Shown in pieces: positions 1 through 12,792 of a stretch of 64,000 bases of DNA. The stretch comes from Liolophura sinensis (lineage: Eukaryota > Mollusca > Polyplacophora > Chitonida > Chitonidae). Every line of letters starts with the position of its first letter. Position 1 is the first letter of the stretch. The position numbers were made by a program, and so were the translations under genes. The notes under the pieces are model-generated. The model saw nothing but the letters and a program-made list of their open reading frames with translations. It made no database searches and had not been told where the DNA came from. The stretch spans positions 11,652,281 through 11,716,280 of the forward strand of contig NC_088301.1 in assembly GCF_032854445.1 (NCBI RefSeq). Direction: 5' to 3'.

Positions 1-346
1 CGTTACTAATGGTGGATAGTTGCCCAGATTTTTAAAACATATATTTGTGAAACGTTTTCAGAAAATATTACAATCGGTTTAAGAAGACACTAGCTGATGA
101 TACAGGCAGCACTATTTAAGTGGTAAAATGAAGATTATACGCATGCTAGCTGAGAAATTGTCTAAAATGAAAGATAATGGCAGGGTGATTTTATATGGAA
201 TTCATTTAGAGCAGTAGTAACCTCCGACTCTTCTACTGAGTATATATCTAATTGTAAAAAATCGTTCTGTAATGCGCAAATCTGACTTACATTCTACGAT
301 ATTAATCGGTTGGAAAAATACTGCGTGCAGTTAAAGGCTGACTTAC

Positions 347-691
347 TGGATCAATGGAGAATGCCTCCCGCTCATAGTACTCTGACGTGGTGTTCTTGCG
401 CAGACTCGACGTCGGGACGTCAACGTGGCTCTTGTCGTTGAGGACACAGACTGCGGGATCGGACAGGAAGTTGTAGGACTTACACCGGTTGTCCTTTAGA
501 CAATCCATGGCGCACTGCGTCACCACAAAACGGTTCTGTGTCACCTGGAGCGGAACTACGTGGAGGAACATGTCCTTTGACGGATAGTCTATCTTTGCTT
601 TGGTCCAATCGTACACTAGCCCTGAGGCGATGTTAAGCCAGCACAGACATATAGCAAGGCGGAAAAGACCATTTCCTGGGGGACATTCCAT
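347..691 (-). CDS. Secreted PAN/apple-domain protein, first coding exon (partial)
   Basis: This is a 115-codon first exon. The start ATG is followed by a hydrophobic stretch at about residues 8-24 that reads as a signal peptide. After it comes a cysteine-containing module (about residues 45-110) with the spacing of a PAN/apple domain: an FVVTQCAMDC motif, CKSYNF, a further Cys before a Leu-Asn, and a C-terminal EYYER. PAN domains bind proteins or carbohydrates outside the cell. The exon ends in phase 0 at Pro115 before a GTAAGT donor (complement of 341-346); reading on would hit a stop at 302, so that tail is intron. Later exons lie to the left, outside the window or not recognised in 1-300. 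The exact family is unknown. Confidence 0.72.
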
Positions 692-3004
692 AGTGCCTCA
701 CACTAACGTTTTTGCAGTTTTTCTAGTAGCCTTGTACTGGCAGTTAAAAAGACTGGGCTGTATCGAACACCCTATTTTGCCCTTTTCAGGACTGGCAGCT
801 TGCGATAGAAGAATTCGATACACGGGATGTATAATGTACAAACCCTTCGGCCTTCCAACTTTCCAGCACTGGAGTCAAACTCTTCCACTCTGCCAACTGT
901 AGGATATGTTCGGTCAGATGCGGAATTTCCGACAGGGCTCTATCCGCCTGACTGATCACATAAACACAGGCGAGATACTAGACAAACATGCCATAGCGAC
1001 GAGCTTGAAACGTAATTGCCGGCTTAATGAATAATTAAAATTTAATTAAGTCTTAAATGTGTGAAGAATCTATTCATCGGGTAAATAAATCGATTGATCT
1101 ATAAAATGTATGTTGTTTATGTGTTCAATAGATGTGGTAATTGGAGGACAAAAGGTTAAAGAGGTCGTTCGACGGAAGTGGACCATTCTTACTGTTTGAT
1201 ATTACAAGTGCATGAGTTTTCCTGTCAACAGCAAGGGTTTCGTCTGACAAAGCTGTCGCATATTTAGTGCATTTACTGTGGCTCTGTGCGTCAAAACAGA
1301 CATTCGTACACCAGCCGTCAACCAATAAGGACGTAAGGACGTCCCAGGTCAATAATCGCAAGGCCAATTCCAAAAACGACGCATAACACAAATCCCCAAA
1401 GAACTAATTCGTCTTCATTGCTTTATACGCCATCCGGAAGCTTCCTAACATGATTTGCTGGGGAGGTGCAGTCAAATACCTTCGTCTAAGTGTTAGGCCA
1501 CGTCATCGGTTCTACACACACGGCATAAATTGTCTGTATATAGACAGGACATTGCGTGTCAGCAGGCGCTAACAGACTATGTTAATCTACAGTCTTTATT
1601 AATTATTCAAGATAAGTCGCGTACTGCATCAGAGCCTTTGCACACATTCCCCAATAACAGTATAACACTGGATTAAGCCACGTAATGAGTTAACACAGGA
1701 TCGATATAGAATTAATTGCATTGTTTGTTATGCTAAATCTCTTTGTACGAAAAACAGTTAATTTACGAGCTAATTGTGAGCAAACTCTCCTTCAAATCGT
1801 CTTTGTTCTTGGGTTGAGCATGTGCAAGAAGAGTGGAAGAAGCTTGTTTCTTTCTTTATTTATTTATTTATTTATGAGTGTTGCTTAACGCTAGAATAAA
1901 AAAAAATTCCACTTTTACTTCTACATAGAGTTTATTGGGTATTTGCCTATGTGTGTGCGAATGTGTGTATATGTATGCGTGTATATGAATACGTGCATGC
2001 GTGTGTATATGCGTGTATATGAATGCACGAGTGCGTGCGCGTGCGTGGGTATGTCCTTGTAAAATTTATTCCGCAACCCCTTTCCCGATCGATTCACTTG
2101 GCGGATGTATTGCTGAGGATTAAAGAGACTGTACGATCGATTATTGAAACATTGCGTATTGTGTATGCAAATTCTAACAAACAATAACGCAACGTTGTTA
2201 GCTTTTACATGCTTCCTCCCCAATAACTGTGTTATAGATGATGGATAACATATGAAAAAGACATTTTACACGGTGTGATAGATATGGCTTATTTTCATTG
2301 GGCACTGCATTAGTGTGTACAAAACGAGTAGACCCTCCTAGGTTACCATCTCGGAAATCGGACTCGAGTGGGCTACTGTCTTTAAACAAGGCTAGCGCCG
2401 GAAGGTCGTTGCACTCTACTAGGCTTAATCACATCATAGTGACGTTTAATGACTAGATCGACGTGTAAAGTTTTTTCAAAAATTTCTCACATATTAGATT
2501 GTCAAGTTAAAAAAGGCGAAAGCAACAAGTTAAAAGATTTAACTGTTCCAATTATCTGCTAACATCTGTCACGTGGATATACTTACCTATTATTGCTTCT
2601 ACACACAGGTCGGTCCAAAGTTCATTTCTTCCCTGACACGTTTATTAAAGATAAGCATCGAAAGTAGGTCAAAACGTCGCGATTAGTTTAGCCATTGAGC
2701 TTGGAGACGTGACTAAACTATTATTTTATCCTGGAATAGACACAGAGTGAGTAATCTTCTCAGCGAAAGAAGTGCAGTGGATGATGCAATAAAGTTTGCA
2801 TCAAAAATTCCAAATAGAAGGAAATTCAAGGGGAAGAAGTCTGAATGAGGTCAGAATTTACGCCTTGGAAGAGAATGAGGCGCAGTTTCAAACGACGACA
2901 CGAGTCAGCATGATTGCTGATGTCTGATAAGAGATCTACAATCAGGTGTGGTGTGAAGATCGTGGGTCAGTTTTCCGGACCGTTACTCATGTGTACTTGT
3001 CAAC
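692..3004. other. Intergenic region between two divergent genes
   Basis: This 2.3-kb spacer separates the divergent PAN-domain gene and the lipase gene, so both promoters probably lie here. I see no convincing TATA box. It holds a short (TTTA)n at about 1851-1874 and an impure TG/TATG-rich tract at about 1945-2050. A 88-codon open frame on the minus strand at 1125-1391 shows no domain and I do not call it. Confidence 0.5.
1945..2050. repeat. Degenerate TG/TATG-rich simple repeat
   Basis: Alternating purine-pyrimidine tract built from GTGTGTATATG-like units with GCGTG interruptions. It decays on both sides into unique sequence. Confidence 0.7.
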
Positions 3005-6000
3005 ATGGCACGGATCTGTTGGAGTCAGCTAGTCGTCTATATCCTCACCGTACAGTCAGGTAAACTCTAATCAGGCAGGTAAACTCTAATCAGGCAGGTA
3101 AACGCTAATCAGGCAGGTAAACGCTAATCAGGCAATTCTCGTGTGTCTGCCTATGTTTAGAGGCATTATCTGAAGAAAATTCTCAGTTCATTCATGGAAA
3201 TATTTGGGGTAGGCCTATACTGAAGTTCTTCATCAAATATTTTTTTTAATTCCCTATCACCATTTTGGAGAAGGGATATTTTTTGAGGGATATAAGTTTG
3301 TTTTGTCGGCTTCATTTGCATAAAGTAACACTGTTCTATAACAAAAATGCGTTGTAAATATCCGTCTTCACATAAAATGATCTATCTGGTAGAAACAGAT
3401 TGCGCTATCTTATACAATGACGTTTCTGGTGATTTGCATTGCAGTTTCCTTTACTTGTGGATTTTTGTTAGACAATGAGCAGGGTTTAAATTCCAGTGCA
3501 CTCCCTGGAAATACGACAGGTAAGTAGGTAGTCTGTACACATCCCCAGCTAAGACACCTATAATAGTCACCTGCTTCACTGAGACGTTTTACCGAAGGCC
3601 AGTAAGCCGCACCGCCCGAGCCATTATATTGATAAAGGGTCAACCAGTCGTTGCACTATCCCCTTCATCCTGAACGCCAAGCGAGGAAGTTACAACTTCC
3701 TCTTTTAAGGTCTTACGCGTGACTCGACCCGGGATTGACCCTTGATCTACCCCTCCCAAAGCGGACGCTACCGACTGTGTAGCAGCAAAGTAGTCATATA
3801 TGTCTCCACACGGTTCAATACCACCTGGTCCAATATAAATGTAGCCAGTCATCCAGTCCCTCATAAAATTGCAACATCTGTTTCAGCAGACTTGTAAGCG
3901 AACATCTGTAAACAAAACAAAACGACCGTGCCCAATGTTAGTGTGAGCAATTGATTGTAGTACAGCGACATACGGTTCAGTTGGTATTGTACTAAACCAG
4001 TCATAGGCCTATGTATCTGCACATAATACATAACCACCTGTGCTGTATGAGTGTAACCAGTCACAGGCCTATATATCTGTACATAATACATAACCACGAC
4101 CAGGTTGTTGAGCATGAGCTGGACTTGAACTCACAGCTGCCGCATAGGTGTGAAGCTTCTGGGTCATTACGCAGCGCTAGCGCGCTAATCAGCTGAGCCA
4201 CGAAGGCCCCCATAATACAGTGATGTCTGTCCAGTTTAATAGCTTGATGGTTAAACAGTCTTATGAATATATACATATACCTGTAAGGGCACAAACGGCC
4301 AATTTATCTGCATGTACACAAAGCAAAATCACATCAGCTCAAGCTGGCTTCCTCTCAGGCAGTACGTGGGAAGGCCTGTCAGCAGCCTGCGGATGGTCGT
4401 GGGTTTCCCCCGGGCTCTGCCCGGTTTCCTCCCACCATAATGCCGCGTAAAAGACCAAACAAATAAATAAATAAAAAAAACAAAAAAAAAACAAAATCAC
4501 ATGGTTCAGTATAAGACTGAAATATAGCGTCGCCTTCTTAAACAGGTCTGGATGTTAATTATTCCGATATCTTTACACAAAAATGGTATTCAGATAACCA
4601 GTTATCTATAAGTAATGCCTGTACAATACAAAGAGGTTGACTGAGGTATTAGTCTACATAGCAAGTCCTTGATATAGTTTATAGCTATATTCAATACAGT
4701 TTGGAGAATCAATTCCAGAATTACAGGCCTAATAGGGCAGCACCGAATTACCTCCCTTGAGGTCACTCTCCCATTTAAGAGGTGCGTTTGTAGCAGTAAG
4801 ATGTGGTTAGATGGGACCCCAGAAAATGGCTAACGGCTAGTATCGAAGTTAGTTGAAGACTAGCTTTAGGACATATTTTAATTTGGTAAACCCGTGTGGA
4901 AGTCCAGGTTAAACACTATGCATTTTTTAAATCCATTCGGAGGCAATTCAAAAATCCTGACACTAAGTAAATTCCACTGACAGCTTCCACCGCGAATTCT
5001 GTCAAATGTTATATATTCTACCTGAAAAATATCAACTGCATTTTAGATCTCTGCATTTCTGCGACTCCCAAAGACTGATATCATGCTTTCAATCACATTC
5101 TGTTATCTAGAAAATATTTGTCATTGTCGTGAATGGGGCCTCCGTGGCTCAATTGGTTAGCGCGCTAGCGAAGCGTGATGACCCAGGAGTCTCTCACCAA
5201 TGAGGTCGCTGTGAGTTCAAGTCCAGCTCATGCTGGCCGTAAGTGGGAAGGTCTGCAAGCAACCTGCGGATGGTCGTGTGTTTACCCGGGATCTGCCCGG
5301 TTTCCACCCACCATAATGCTGGCCGCCGTGGTATAAGTGAAATAGTCTTGAGTACGGCGTTAAACACCAATCAAATAAATATGTAAATCATTGTCGTGAC
5401 ATAACGTACATAGTGTATGCCTTAATAGGCGTGGTCCCACTTCTCGTAATTTCAGGTCTCAAAAACAAATCCCGCGTTAGGTCCTAGTGGCCGGGGTGTT
5501 ACGAGGAAGGTACATCAGAGCAAGCTGATGTAAGTTATATTGACAAATATCGAAAAGTTCAATGCGTTTATCCGCACTATGCCGGTACACATGTATGTTA
5601 AACGTCAGTCAACCAGGGTATGGTACTGTTCTTAAGTTTTATTGTCTCTAGGCACTGAGGTCCCTGATTACATCAACAAGACAGTGTGCTATGACAAGCT
5701 CGGCTGTTTCAGCAATATTCCGCCTTTTGACAACGGGGCCTCCCTGTTGCCCCTCTCCCCAAACGAACTAAACACCACCTTCATTCTGATCACCCGGAGT
5801 GCCCTAGATGGGGAAGAACTCGACTACCTGTCAGATGTCAGTACAACAACATCTACATTCAACCCTGCCAAACAGACTCGGATTGTTGCTCATGGTTTTA
5901 CCCAGAATTCCTCTATTTACTGGATGCAAAATATGAAGGACGCCTTCTTGAAGAGGGTAATGGCGTTATCCATATTAGTCTTAAAGAAGTGTTTAAGCGT

Positions 6001-9000
6001 TAAAAACTTAAAGTGTTTAGTTACCATGTTTAGTAGGCTTGATTCCGAACGCATTCAGAAAGCAATAACCTTAGTACACTCTGTCATCATCTTGGGCCAA
6101 GGTCCTTACAGGTGACCTTGCGACGCGTATAGGTGTCATTTATAGTTTGCCAAACATCAGTATACAATTTTGCAGCTGTACGCGATTACCACAACAGAGT
6201 GACATTCCAACGCAAAAACGTCAGTACTTTTCTACATGGTAATGATATTCGCCTATATTTTAACATTGCTGTGCCCGTGTTTAGATAAAGTCACTGGGTA
6301 TATCATAACAGGCTGACGAGAACGTGATTTTGGTGGACTGGGGGAATGGAGCGGCTTTCCCTAACTACCCTCAGGCTGTAGCTAACGTGCGGATGGTCGG
6401 GGCACAACTCTATCTTCTGATAAAGAAGCTTGTAAAGGCAGGGACTACCCTTCATAACGTCCACTGTATCGGCCACAGCCTGGGAGCGCACATGTGTGGC
6501 CACACCGGGACTTTGTTAGAGGGCAAACTCAGGAGAATTACAGGTATTGTACAGCCAGTTTTCATAGGCCTTCTATGAATAAAGTAATCTATGCAAAAGA
6601 CCAAAAGGCTAAAAGGCCATTTCGAAATAAATAGTCCAAAGTTTTTCTTGTGATTTTTTTCTTTGCATTGAATAAAATGTAAATACATACTGAAGTTCTG
6701 TGGGGGACTTTTTGAACCATGTGGTACAAGATGAAACAAAGAGACCTCCCCGATTCTTAATCCGTTAAATTTTCCGGAAACAGGAAATTTTAAACTATTC
6801 ATCGTTGCTGTCAAATTATTGTGAGCAAATTTTACAGATTTGATCGACTGAAGTTTGTGCAAACGCCTGGCATGAGCACAAGTATCAATCATTTATTTTA
6901 ATTTTGGTGGCATACGGCCATGGATGCAGGGATTTCATCACTATTGCCAGATTTCACAGAGAATTTGTGTACGGACTGTGACGTAGCTCTGCGTAAAGCT
7001 TGATCTGGGCAGAATGCTTTCTTGCAAAACACCAATGATATCAATAAATTGTTACACAATGTACATATATCTATGTTATGCTGGTCTATTTATTTATTTG
7101 ATTGTTGTTAACGAAATACTCAATAATTTGTCACTTATGCGTTTAAGACAGAGACCACCGATATTGTTATGTCACCGCTGAACTTTCTTAACAACAATAT
7201 TAATGGAAGGAAAGTCGCCTTCAACAAACCTAAAACTCCACAAACTGCGCCACGAGTAGAGACCTAGCGAATAATGGGAGGCATCTTACTGCTGAGCTAC
7301 GACCTGTTTCTTGTTCTGATCTAATCGCGTTTCTCCATGCAGGTCTTGAGGTAGCAGGCCCTGAGTACGAAAACTTGGATCCTGTGGTTCGGCTAGACGT
7401 CACTGATGCCAAGTTCGTTGACGCCGTCCACTCCAATGCTGCCCCGATTTTTCTCGGCGGTCTAGGAATGCCAGAACCCGTCGGTCATGTTGATTTCTAC
7501 CTAAATGGCGGGCAGACACAGCCAGGGTGTCCTTCTATAACAAGTGCTCTGGGTAAACTTCTGGAAAGTGCAGGCCTGCGTAAGTCTAAAACAACGATAG
7601 AACAGAAACGTTTCCATTAGTATATATATGTAGAATGGACGTAATGCCAAATCAATCCACTTAGGAATTTCCAACACCTTATAGGGCTATATTCTACATC
7701 TGCAGATATATTCACCTGTATTGAAGATAGCATGACCGCTGCCTTAACTGAGCCAACATATATGTATCTTCCGATGAATATATGGGGCTCATTTAACTGG
7801 TTAGAAATATCATTTCTAAGCATCCTCCCCCCCGCCAAGAACAAAGTCCCCCCCCCCAAATAAATGAAAAATTCCCCCAACTCAAAAAATTCCCTTCTAT
7901 ATATGAGTATCTGAATTTGTGGCTAGCCGTAATAGTTTATCTCACGACAACAATACACCTGACGAAGATATACACCAACAAGTGAAAGCTCGTGCTATAA
8001 TATCTCCAACGTTAATCTCTCAGCAGGTACCACGAGTTTTGTTTATTTTTTATATATATGCACATGAATGTATGTGTTTCCAGAAGGCCGTCGTGACATC
8101 AGCTGCAGTCATAGTCGGGCACATGAGGTGTTTGTGGAATCTATCGGCACCAGCTGTCCATACACTGCCTACCCGTGCAAGAACTCGGTATAACACTATC
8201 CCATACTTGTACTGGGCATCTGTTCCCTTATCTGATCGTTCTTTAATACCATAATCTGGGATATTTTTCTGCTATACTCCAGCGCTCAACTTTATGAGTG
8301 GATGAGCCGAATTGTCCTTGATTAACCATGTCAATTGTCAATTTCGAAATTTGGCAAGATGCTGACAAACTTCCCCACGCGAGACGTGGTCATCAAGGTC
8401 ATCTCTGTGGCCGAGACGTTATTATGCTAGCGTAGCACAAGGTCCATGGAGCATCTCACCAATGTGGTCGCTGTGAGCCCATACTGGCTCTCCCTCGGGT
8501 CTTACGTGGGCAGGTCAGTCAGCAACCTGCTCATGGTCATGGGTTTCCATCGTGTTCTGTCCAAATTTTCAAAAAAACATTCAGTTGTATTAGTATTTTG
8601 ATAAGAAAAAGTATCCAGGCATCACGAACAAAAATGACACAAAGAAGTCTAGATATGTTCTAAGAGCAGAAAGTAAGAAGTATTAGGTCCGATGGAGTAA
8701 AAACACGGAAGATCGTCCGGATTTCAACTCAATGTATTTTCCAATCCTCTCTAACATGTCTTACAAGTTCACTCCCCAGACTGGGCCTTCTGTTTCCTCA
8801 AGGTCCGTTCAGGGGAAACAACTCTCTTCGGAATCCGACCAATACAGATGCATACAACTTTACGGATTGCACTGGATATCATTTTGTATGCCATTGGACG
8901 GTATCAGTTAATATAGATTGGGTGTGTCTTTTTTGCATTGACGTTACCAGGAAGACTTTGAAAACGGAAAATGTACGAGTTGCGGTAGGCGTGGGTGCTC

Positions 9001-12000
9001 TCAGCTAGGCCTGAAGTCCGAACTACATGCCGCACGAGGAAAGATGTACGTGGATACCTTAGCTGCAGAACCCTACTGTGGTATGTTTGTGTATCTACTC
9101 TTAGTATCTGTACAGGGTTTCCAGTGGTACTGAAATCCTTGAAAGTACCTGAAATTTGGTGAAGAGTTTTCAAGACCTTGAAAGTTTATGAAATGGAGTT
9201 TGTCCTCGAATATACTCGAGTTATAGAAGATAAGTCATACTACATTACATCCAAATGAATAGATAAACTGCAAGCTATATAGTAACCAATACGCTCCAAC
9301 ATTTGTGGAAATTTTGGGTATGAAATGGTTCTTGAAATTCATTGAAACGCAATCTTTCTCTGGTTAAGTATAGGCTAAATATATCCATGTTGTTTTCAGC
9401 GAACGCAACACCAGCTTCAAATTCTTTTTCTAAATAATGAAGCCCAAATATGTATACCCGGAAGATTGGAGTGTCAGTGAGATCGTTCTTTATTCTTAGA
9501 TTGAAAATGGAATAAGCGTAGATCCGATCATTGGTACTAAACAAAAAATTTGTCAAGGAAATAAGTTCTTTTGTGGTGTTTTTTCTTTTTCTTTTTATGT
9601 ATATACAAAAATTCTCTCGAGTGTTTATTAATTCCAGCGTATCACAGACGTCACCAAGCACAGGTGTAGATAAGTGACCAGTGTAGACAGGTGATCATAC
9701 GGCCCAAAACTTATCAGAACTTATGTAAACAAGTCCCAATTATCATCGCATCAATAAGTGTCAGAAATTCAAATATACATGTATACTAATGCATTACCTG
9801 ATGATAAATTGAGAATCAGACCAAGGTCCGGTTTCACGAAACTGCCCAAGTTCAGTTAAGTGCTTGTCAGTCGAAAGTTTTTTCGCGTTCTAATCACACT
9901 CCAGTCAGTGAATGTTTTGAGATAGTGGCTTTAGTATCAATTATTAACACGGAATATTTCTCGATATAAGCCTAAGTCAAACACTACATACATTACTTAT
10001 GCAATTTAAAGGTGCTGCTGAACTACCCTGGGAATTTTGTAAAGCCGATCCATATTATCTGAGGTCTGTTGTTGCTGCGTATTCTCTTATAGCGAAACTA
10101 GTAGACCAGGGGTTTGGCTAACTCAGTCAGTCCTGTTACAATTTTGTCTCACCCGAAAGTATTTGGCTAGCGAATAAAACTTTTTCATTACTGAAGGACA
10201 ACCCAAAATCCTAAGTCATTTCCGAAGGTGGCTAGGAGGAAACAAATCGGCTTTAAATGTCCTATGAGTTTCATTTTCGAAAGTTTATTGATTGATTAGA
10301 GCAAAATAGGAATCAATCAGCTGTTATCAGCAAACCGCGGTCTTTGTTAAAGCTCACAAACCATCAAAAACGCATCCGTTGCCTGTTGTCTCGCTTCGGC
10401 TATTTGTTGTGAGAGTTATCGCTCTTTGTGAGAAACGATAAATGACGAGAAAATTATCTTTGCGTTATCACTACACAGTAATTTCAGTTATTTGTATCTT
10501 AAAGACAATTTAGCAATTATCATCATTTTAAAAATCAGATTGCTGCAGAGCGGCCACATGGCCGGTTATGTAAGCCGGTTAAACATTAGACAACTTTATT
10601 TTTGTGATACGGCCTGGTCAGTTTTGTTCGTAGCCCTCTTGCGGTAGGCGGCTAAACGACTCTTAGCCGGCTAATGTAGCCTGCCTTAGACGGTTACAGA
10701 AGTTTTGTGAAACCACGTGTATATGTATGCTCAAACATTGTCCTATGTCAGGTTATCATTACTTCGTGAAATTGGAGACGAATGGGACGGACACTAAAGG
10801 CAAAGTGATGATTCAGCTGAAGGGATCTCGTGGGGACAGTCAATGGATGATGGCTACGAGGTGAGTTCTAACTTTCACTTGCCTCGATAAACATCCCTTG
10901 TCTCGTGTTACCTTGTGTACAGCGGATAGTCGGTATGGTAACGGGACCATTAAAATGCGTAAAAAATACCAGCCACAAGCGCATGTCATACCACTGAGAG
11001 CCAATCAGGACTTCACTAATATCACGCGTAAGGTGGTGTTGTATTCGAAAACTTTTTCTGTATGCATGTTCTTCCAAAGGACCATCTCCTGGACGTCAGG
11101 TAATGCTATTGATGGGATCTTATGATAACTGTGCCATTACAGCTTTCGCTGGTGTCACAGTTGTAGAATAGAGGTTGTTGTTGCTTTGGCGATCATCTTC
11201 AAAAGGGATGAAAAAGGATATTGACTCGTACATTGTCTATCAGCGTGTTTGACTTCATAGATTACAGAAAAAATATCCAACGCGCTTGAGGCTCTATCGC
11301 TCCCCGGTTTGGCATGTAACTTATCCAAGGCGAATTGACCAATCAGAAGTCTGGAATTTTCTCTGAGTTGTGATACATGCTATTCTTACCCTTGATTTGA
11401 AATACAAGAGCACAATTTATAGGCCCTTCGTTAATATTTTAAGAGATATTATAGTTTTGGTTATCTTTTTGCTGGAATAAGCTGGGGACCCCCATGAGCT
11501 ACTCTTTATGTAGGAGACCTCACAGTGCCAACTAAACAGAAAATCAATATCGATATGTTTTGCTGGAAACGGTTTAATAACATTTGAAATGCATGCCTCG
11601 CTCCCATTGTAACAGATATGATGACGACACACTGACGCCAGAAAAGCCTATTCGTCGCGCAGTGATCTCTAACAAAGACGTGGGTGTCGTTCGCTCCGTG
11701 AAGATACACTACTTTCAGACACATGGTTTCTGGTTTTTCGGAGGAAAGGAAACGTGGGAATGGAAGGAGGTTGAAGTGGTCTCCGGCGTCACCCACAAAC
11801 GGTAAGACATATACTACATATCTTTATACATCTCTCTATATATGTGTTCTTTGTGACTATTAACTCTACCATTTTGAAAGAGACGAAACGCGTGAATGGT
11901 TTAAATACAAGTATGATGTTATGTTAGTCACCCGAGTTTCCGTTCATCGTACACTTCACCAACTTTAGCTATAGTAAATTATTCTCCTATATGTACATAT

Positions 12001-12503
12001 ACGGCTTGTGAGGGGTTTGTAGGTGTCGTGTGTAGTGTACATAAAATGTCGAACATTTGACCCCAATCTATACAGTCTGTTCTTCATTCATGTCTTTGTG
12101 GTGAGGATTTGTGCGGCAAACTGGTGATGTAGTACTCTTACAGGAGTACAGTGGCGATTCCAGCTTGGACCCGAGTGGCCATTGCGTAACCTGGAAAAGG
12201 TGCCGGAAGTAAAAACAAAGCATGTCACGCTATTGTTTAACCGAATCAGTTTGATGCTGCTTTTTATCACTGTAGTGGAACCCCGCTTGAGCAGAATTTC
12301 TGTAAACGATGCTTCCACATATGATATGCATAAAGCTGTTACTCAGATTTGAATATTCGCCTTAACTCTGGAAACTTTTCCTCATTCAGGAATTTTGGTC
12401 GGAATTACGCGGTGATTTTTTTCTGATCTGCAGGGTAGCTGTGTGTTCGGATGGGACGGCCTTGAGGGATGGAGTAGTGATCGAGAAACCAGCTGATTGT
12501 TAA
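3005..12503 (+). CDS. Pancreatic-type triacylglycerol lipase with PLAT domain, complete nine-exon model
   Basis: Exons: 3005-3059, 5652-5956, 6312-6543, 7343-7579, 8084-8187, 8951-9080, 10752-10860, 11616-11801, 12434-12503. All introns are GT-AG, all phases match, and the sum is 475 codons plus TAA. The first exon is a signal peptide. Residues about 20-350 match the lipase alpha/beta-hydrolase: KTVCYDKLGCF at the N-terminus, nucleophile Ser176 in GHSLGAH and His286 in CSHSRAH. A 23-residue lid loop lies between two Cys, the length of pancreatic lipase rather than of phospholipase A1. The acid is Glu200 (GLEVAGP) where the family has Asp (GLDPA). Spacing Ser-acid-His is 24 and 86, close to the mammalian enzyme. 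Residues about 355-453 form the PLAT/lipoxygenase-homology domain, and the tail ends in a Cys (KPADC) like the vertebrate enzyme. Predicted to hydrolyse acylglycerols outside the cell; activity is uncertain because of Glu200. Confidence 0.88.
3060..3134 (+). repeat. 19-bp tandem repeat carrying four splice-donor copies
   Basis: Four copies of a GTAAAC(T/G)CTAATCAGGCAG-type unit start exactly at the first lipase intron. Each repeats the CAG|GTAAAC donor. Only the first donor keeps the reading frame: retaining the next units reads G-K-L-stop. Confidence 0.9.
3545..3795 (-). repeat. SINE family B copy (tRNA-derived)
   Basis: Reverse-oriented copy inside lipase intron 1. On the minus strand it has a B-box-like GGGTCGAGTCAC head near 3720-3735, then the family core (AGGAAGTTGTAACTTCCTCG-like) and the TGACCCNTATCA, GGCTCGGGCGG segments. 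Related copies lie at 26361-26739, 56840-57150 and 63905-64000. Confidence 0.75.
4000..4098. repeat. Two ~40-bp direct repeats
   Basis: The segment CAGTCATAGGCCTATGTATC... at 4000 recurs at 4059 with a few changes, both ending in CATAATACATAACCAC. A small local duplication, next to a SINE fragment. Confidence 0.75.
4098..4211 (-). repeat. SINE family A, head fragment
   Basis: Minus-strand tRNA-like head only: complement of the GTTCAAGTCCAGCTCATGC B-box region and of the GGCTCAG A-box region. The body is missing here. A forward-oriented tail of the same family starts about 130 bp downstream at 4345. Confidence 0.85.
4345..4480 (+). repeat. SINE family A, tail fragment
   Basis: Forward body and tail: CTGCGGATGGTCGTGGGTTT, CTCTGCCCGGTTTCC, CACCATAATG, then an AAAT-rich end. 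It lacks the tRNA head and part of the 3' core. Confidence 0.85.
5137..5388 (+). repeat. SINE family A, full-length copy
   Basis: Reference copy of the main SINE in the window. The tRNA-like head has an A box (TGGCTCAATTGG) and a B box (GAGTTCAAGTCC). A conserved core follows (CTGCGGATGGTCGTG, CTCTGCCCGGTTTCC-like, CACCATAATGCTGGCCGCC). The 3' end is TTGAGTACGGCGTTAAACACC plus an AAAT tail, a LINE-derived type of tail. It sits in lipase intron 1, about 260 bp before exon 2. Confidence 0.92.
8385..8565 (+). repeat. SINE family A, old degenerate copy
   Basis: Recognisable pieces only: CTCACCAATGTGGTCGCTGTG, TTACGTGGGCAGGTC, AGCAACCTGCTCATGGTCAT. It lies in lipase intron 4 (8188-8950). Confidence 0.7.
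9825..10714. mobile_element. Possible non-autonomous DNA element with inverted ends
   Basis: GGTTTCACGAAACT near 9830 is matched in inverted orientation by AGTTTTGTGAAACC near 10698. The interior (lipase intron 6) shows no coding sequence. Ends resembling GGTTTCACAAAACT are common on invertebrate MITEs. Target-site duplication not established. Confidence 0.35.
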
Positions 12504-12523
12504 CTTCAGCGTTGATAAGGCTT

Positions 12524-12529
12524 AATAAA
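12524..12529 (+). promoter_or_regulatory. Lipase polyadenylation signal
   Basis: AATAAA 21 nt after the lipase TAA. A short 3' UTR is implied. Confidence 0.6.
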
Positions 12530-12724
12530 CATTTACTCCACACTGGTACCTCTTATAGCCCAGTGCACATCTTCTATGACAGCGTGTGACTGGTGTCTTG
12601 CTTGAGTCTAACATTGGTTGAAGACTACTCCAGTGCGGTGTGCAATTTGACATGTCACACAAGTTTGTCACCAACTTGCCAAAGTTCTGATGGTTTTCTC
12701 CACACATAAAATTGACGTTCATCG

Positions 12725-12792
12725 TATAAGTGAAAGACTCTTTAGTATGGCGTTAAGCAGAAAATAAATAAATAAACAGATAAATAAATAAA
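12725..12792 (+). repeat. SINE family A tail remnant with AAAT run
   Basis: TATAAGTGAAA...TAGTATGGCGTTAAGCA followed by AAATAAAT repeats: the 3' end of family A without its body. Confidence 0.65.

Noticed and set aside
1125-1391. 88-codon minus-strand frame
   Set aside because: No recognisable domain, signal or splice support.
5137-5225. A tRNA gene at SINE heads
   Set aside because: A and B boxes are present but the cloverleaf is not complete, and the same sequence continues into a SINE core in many copies.
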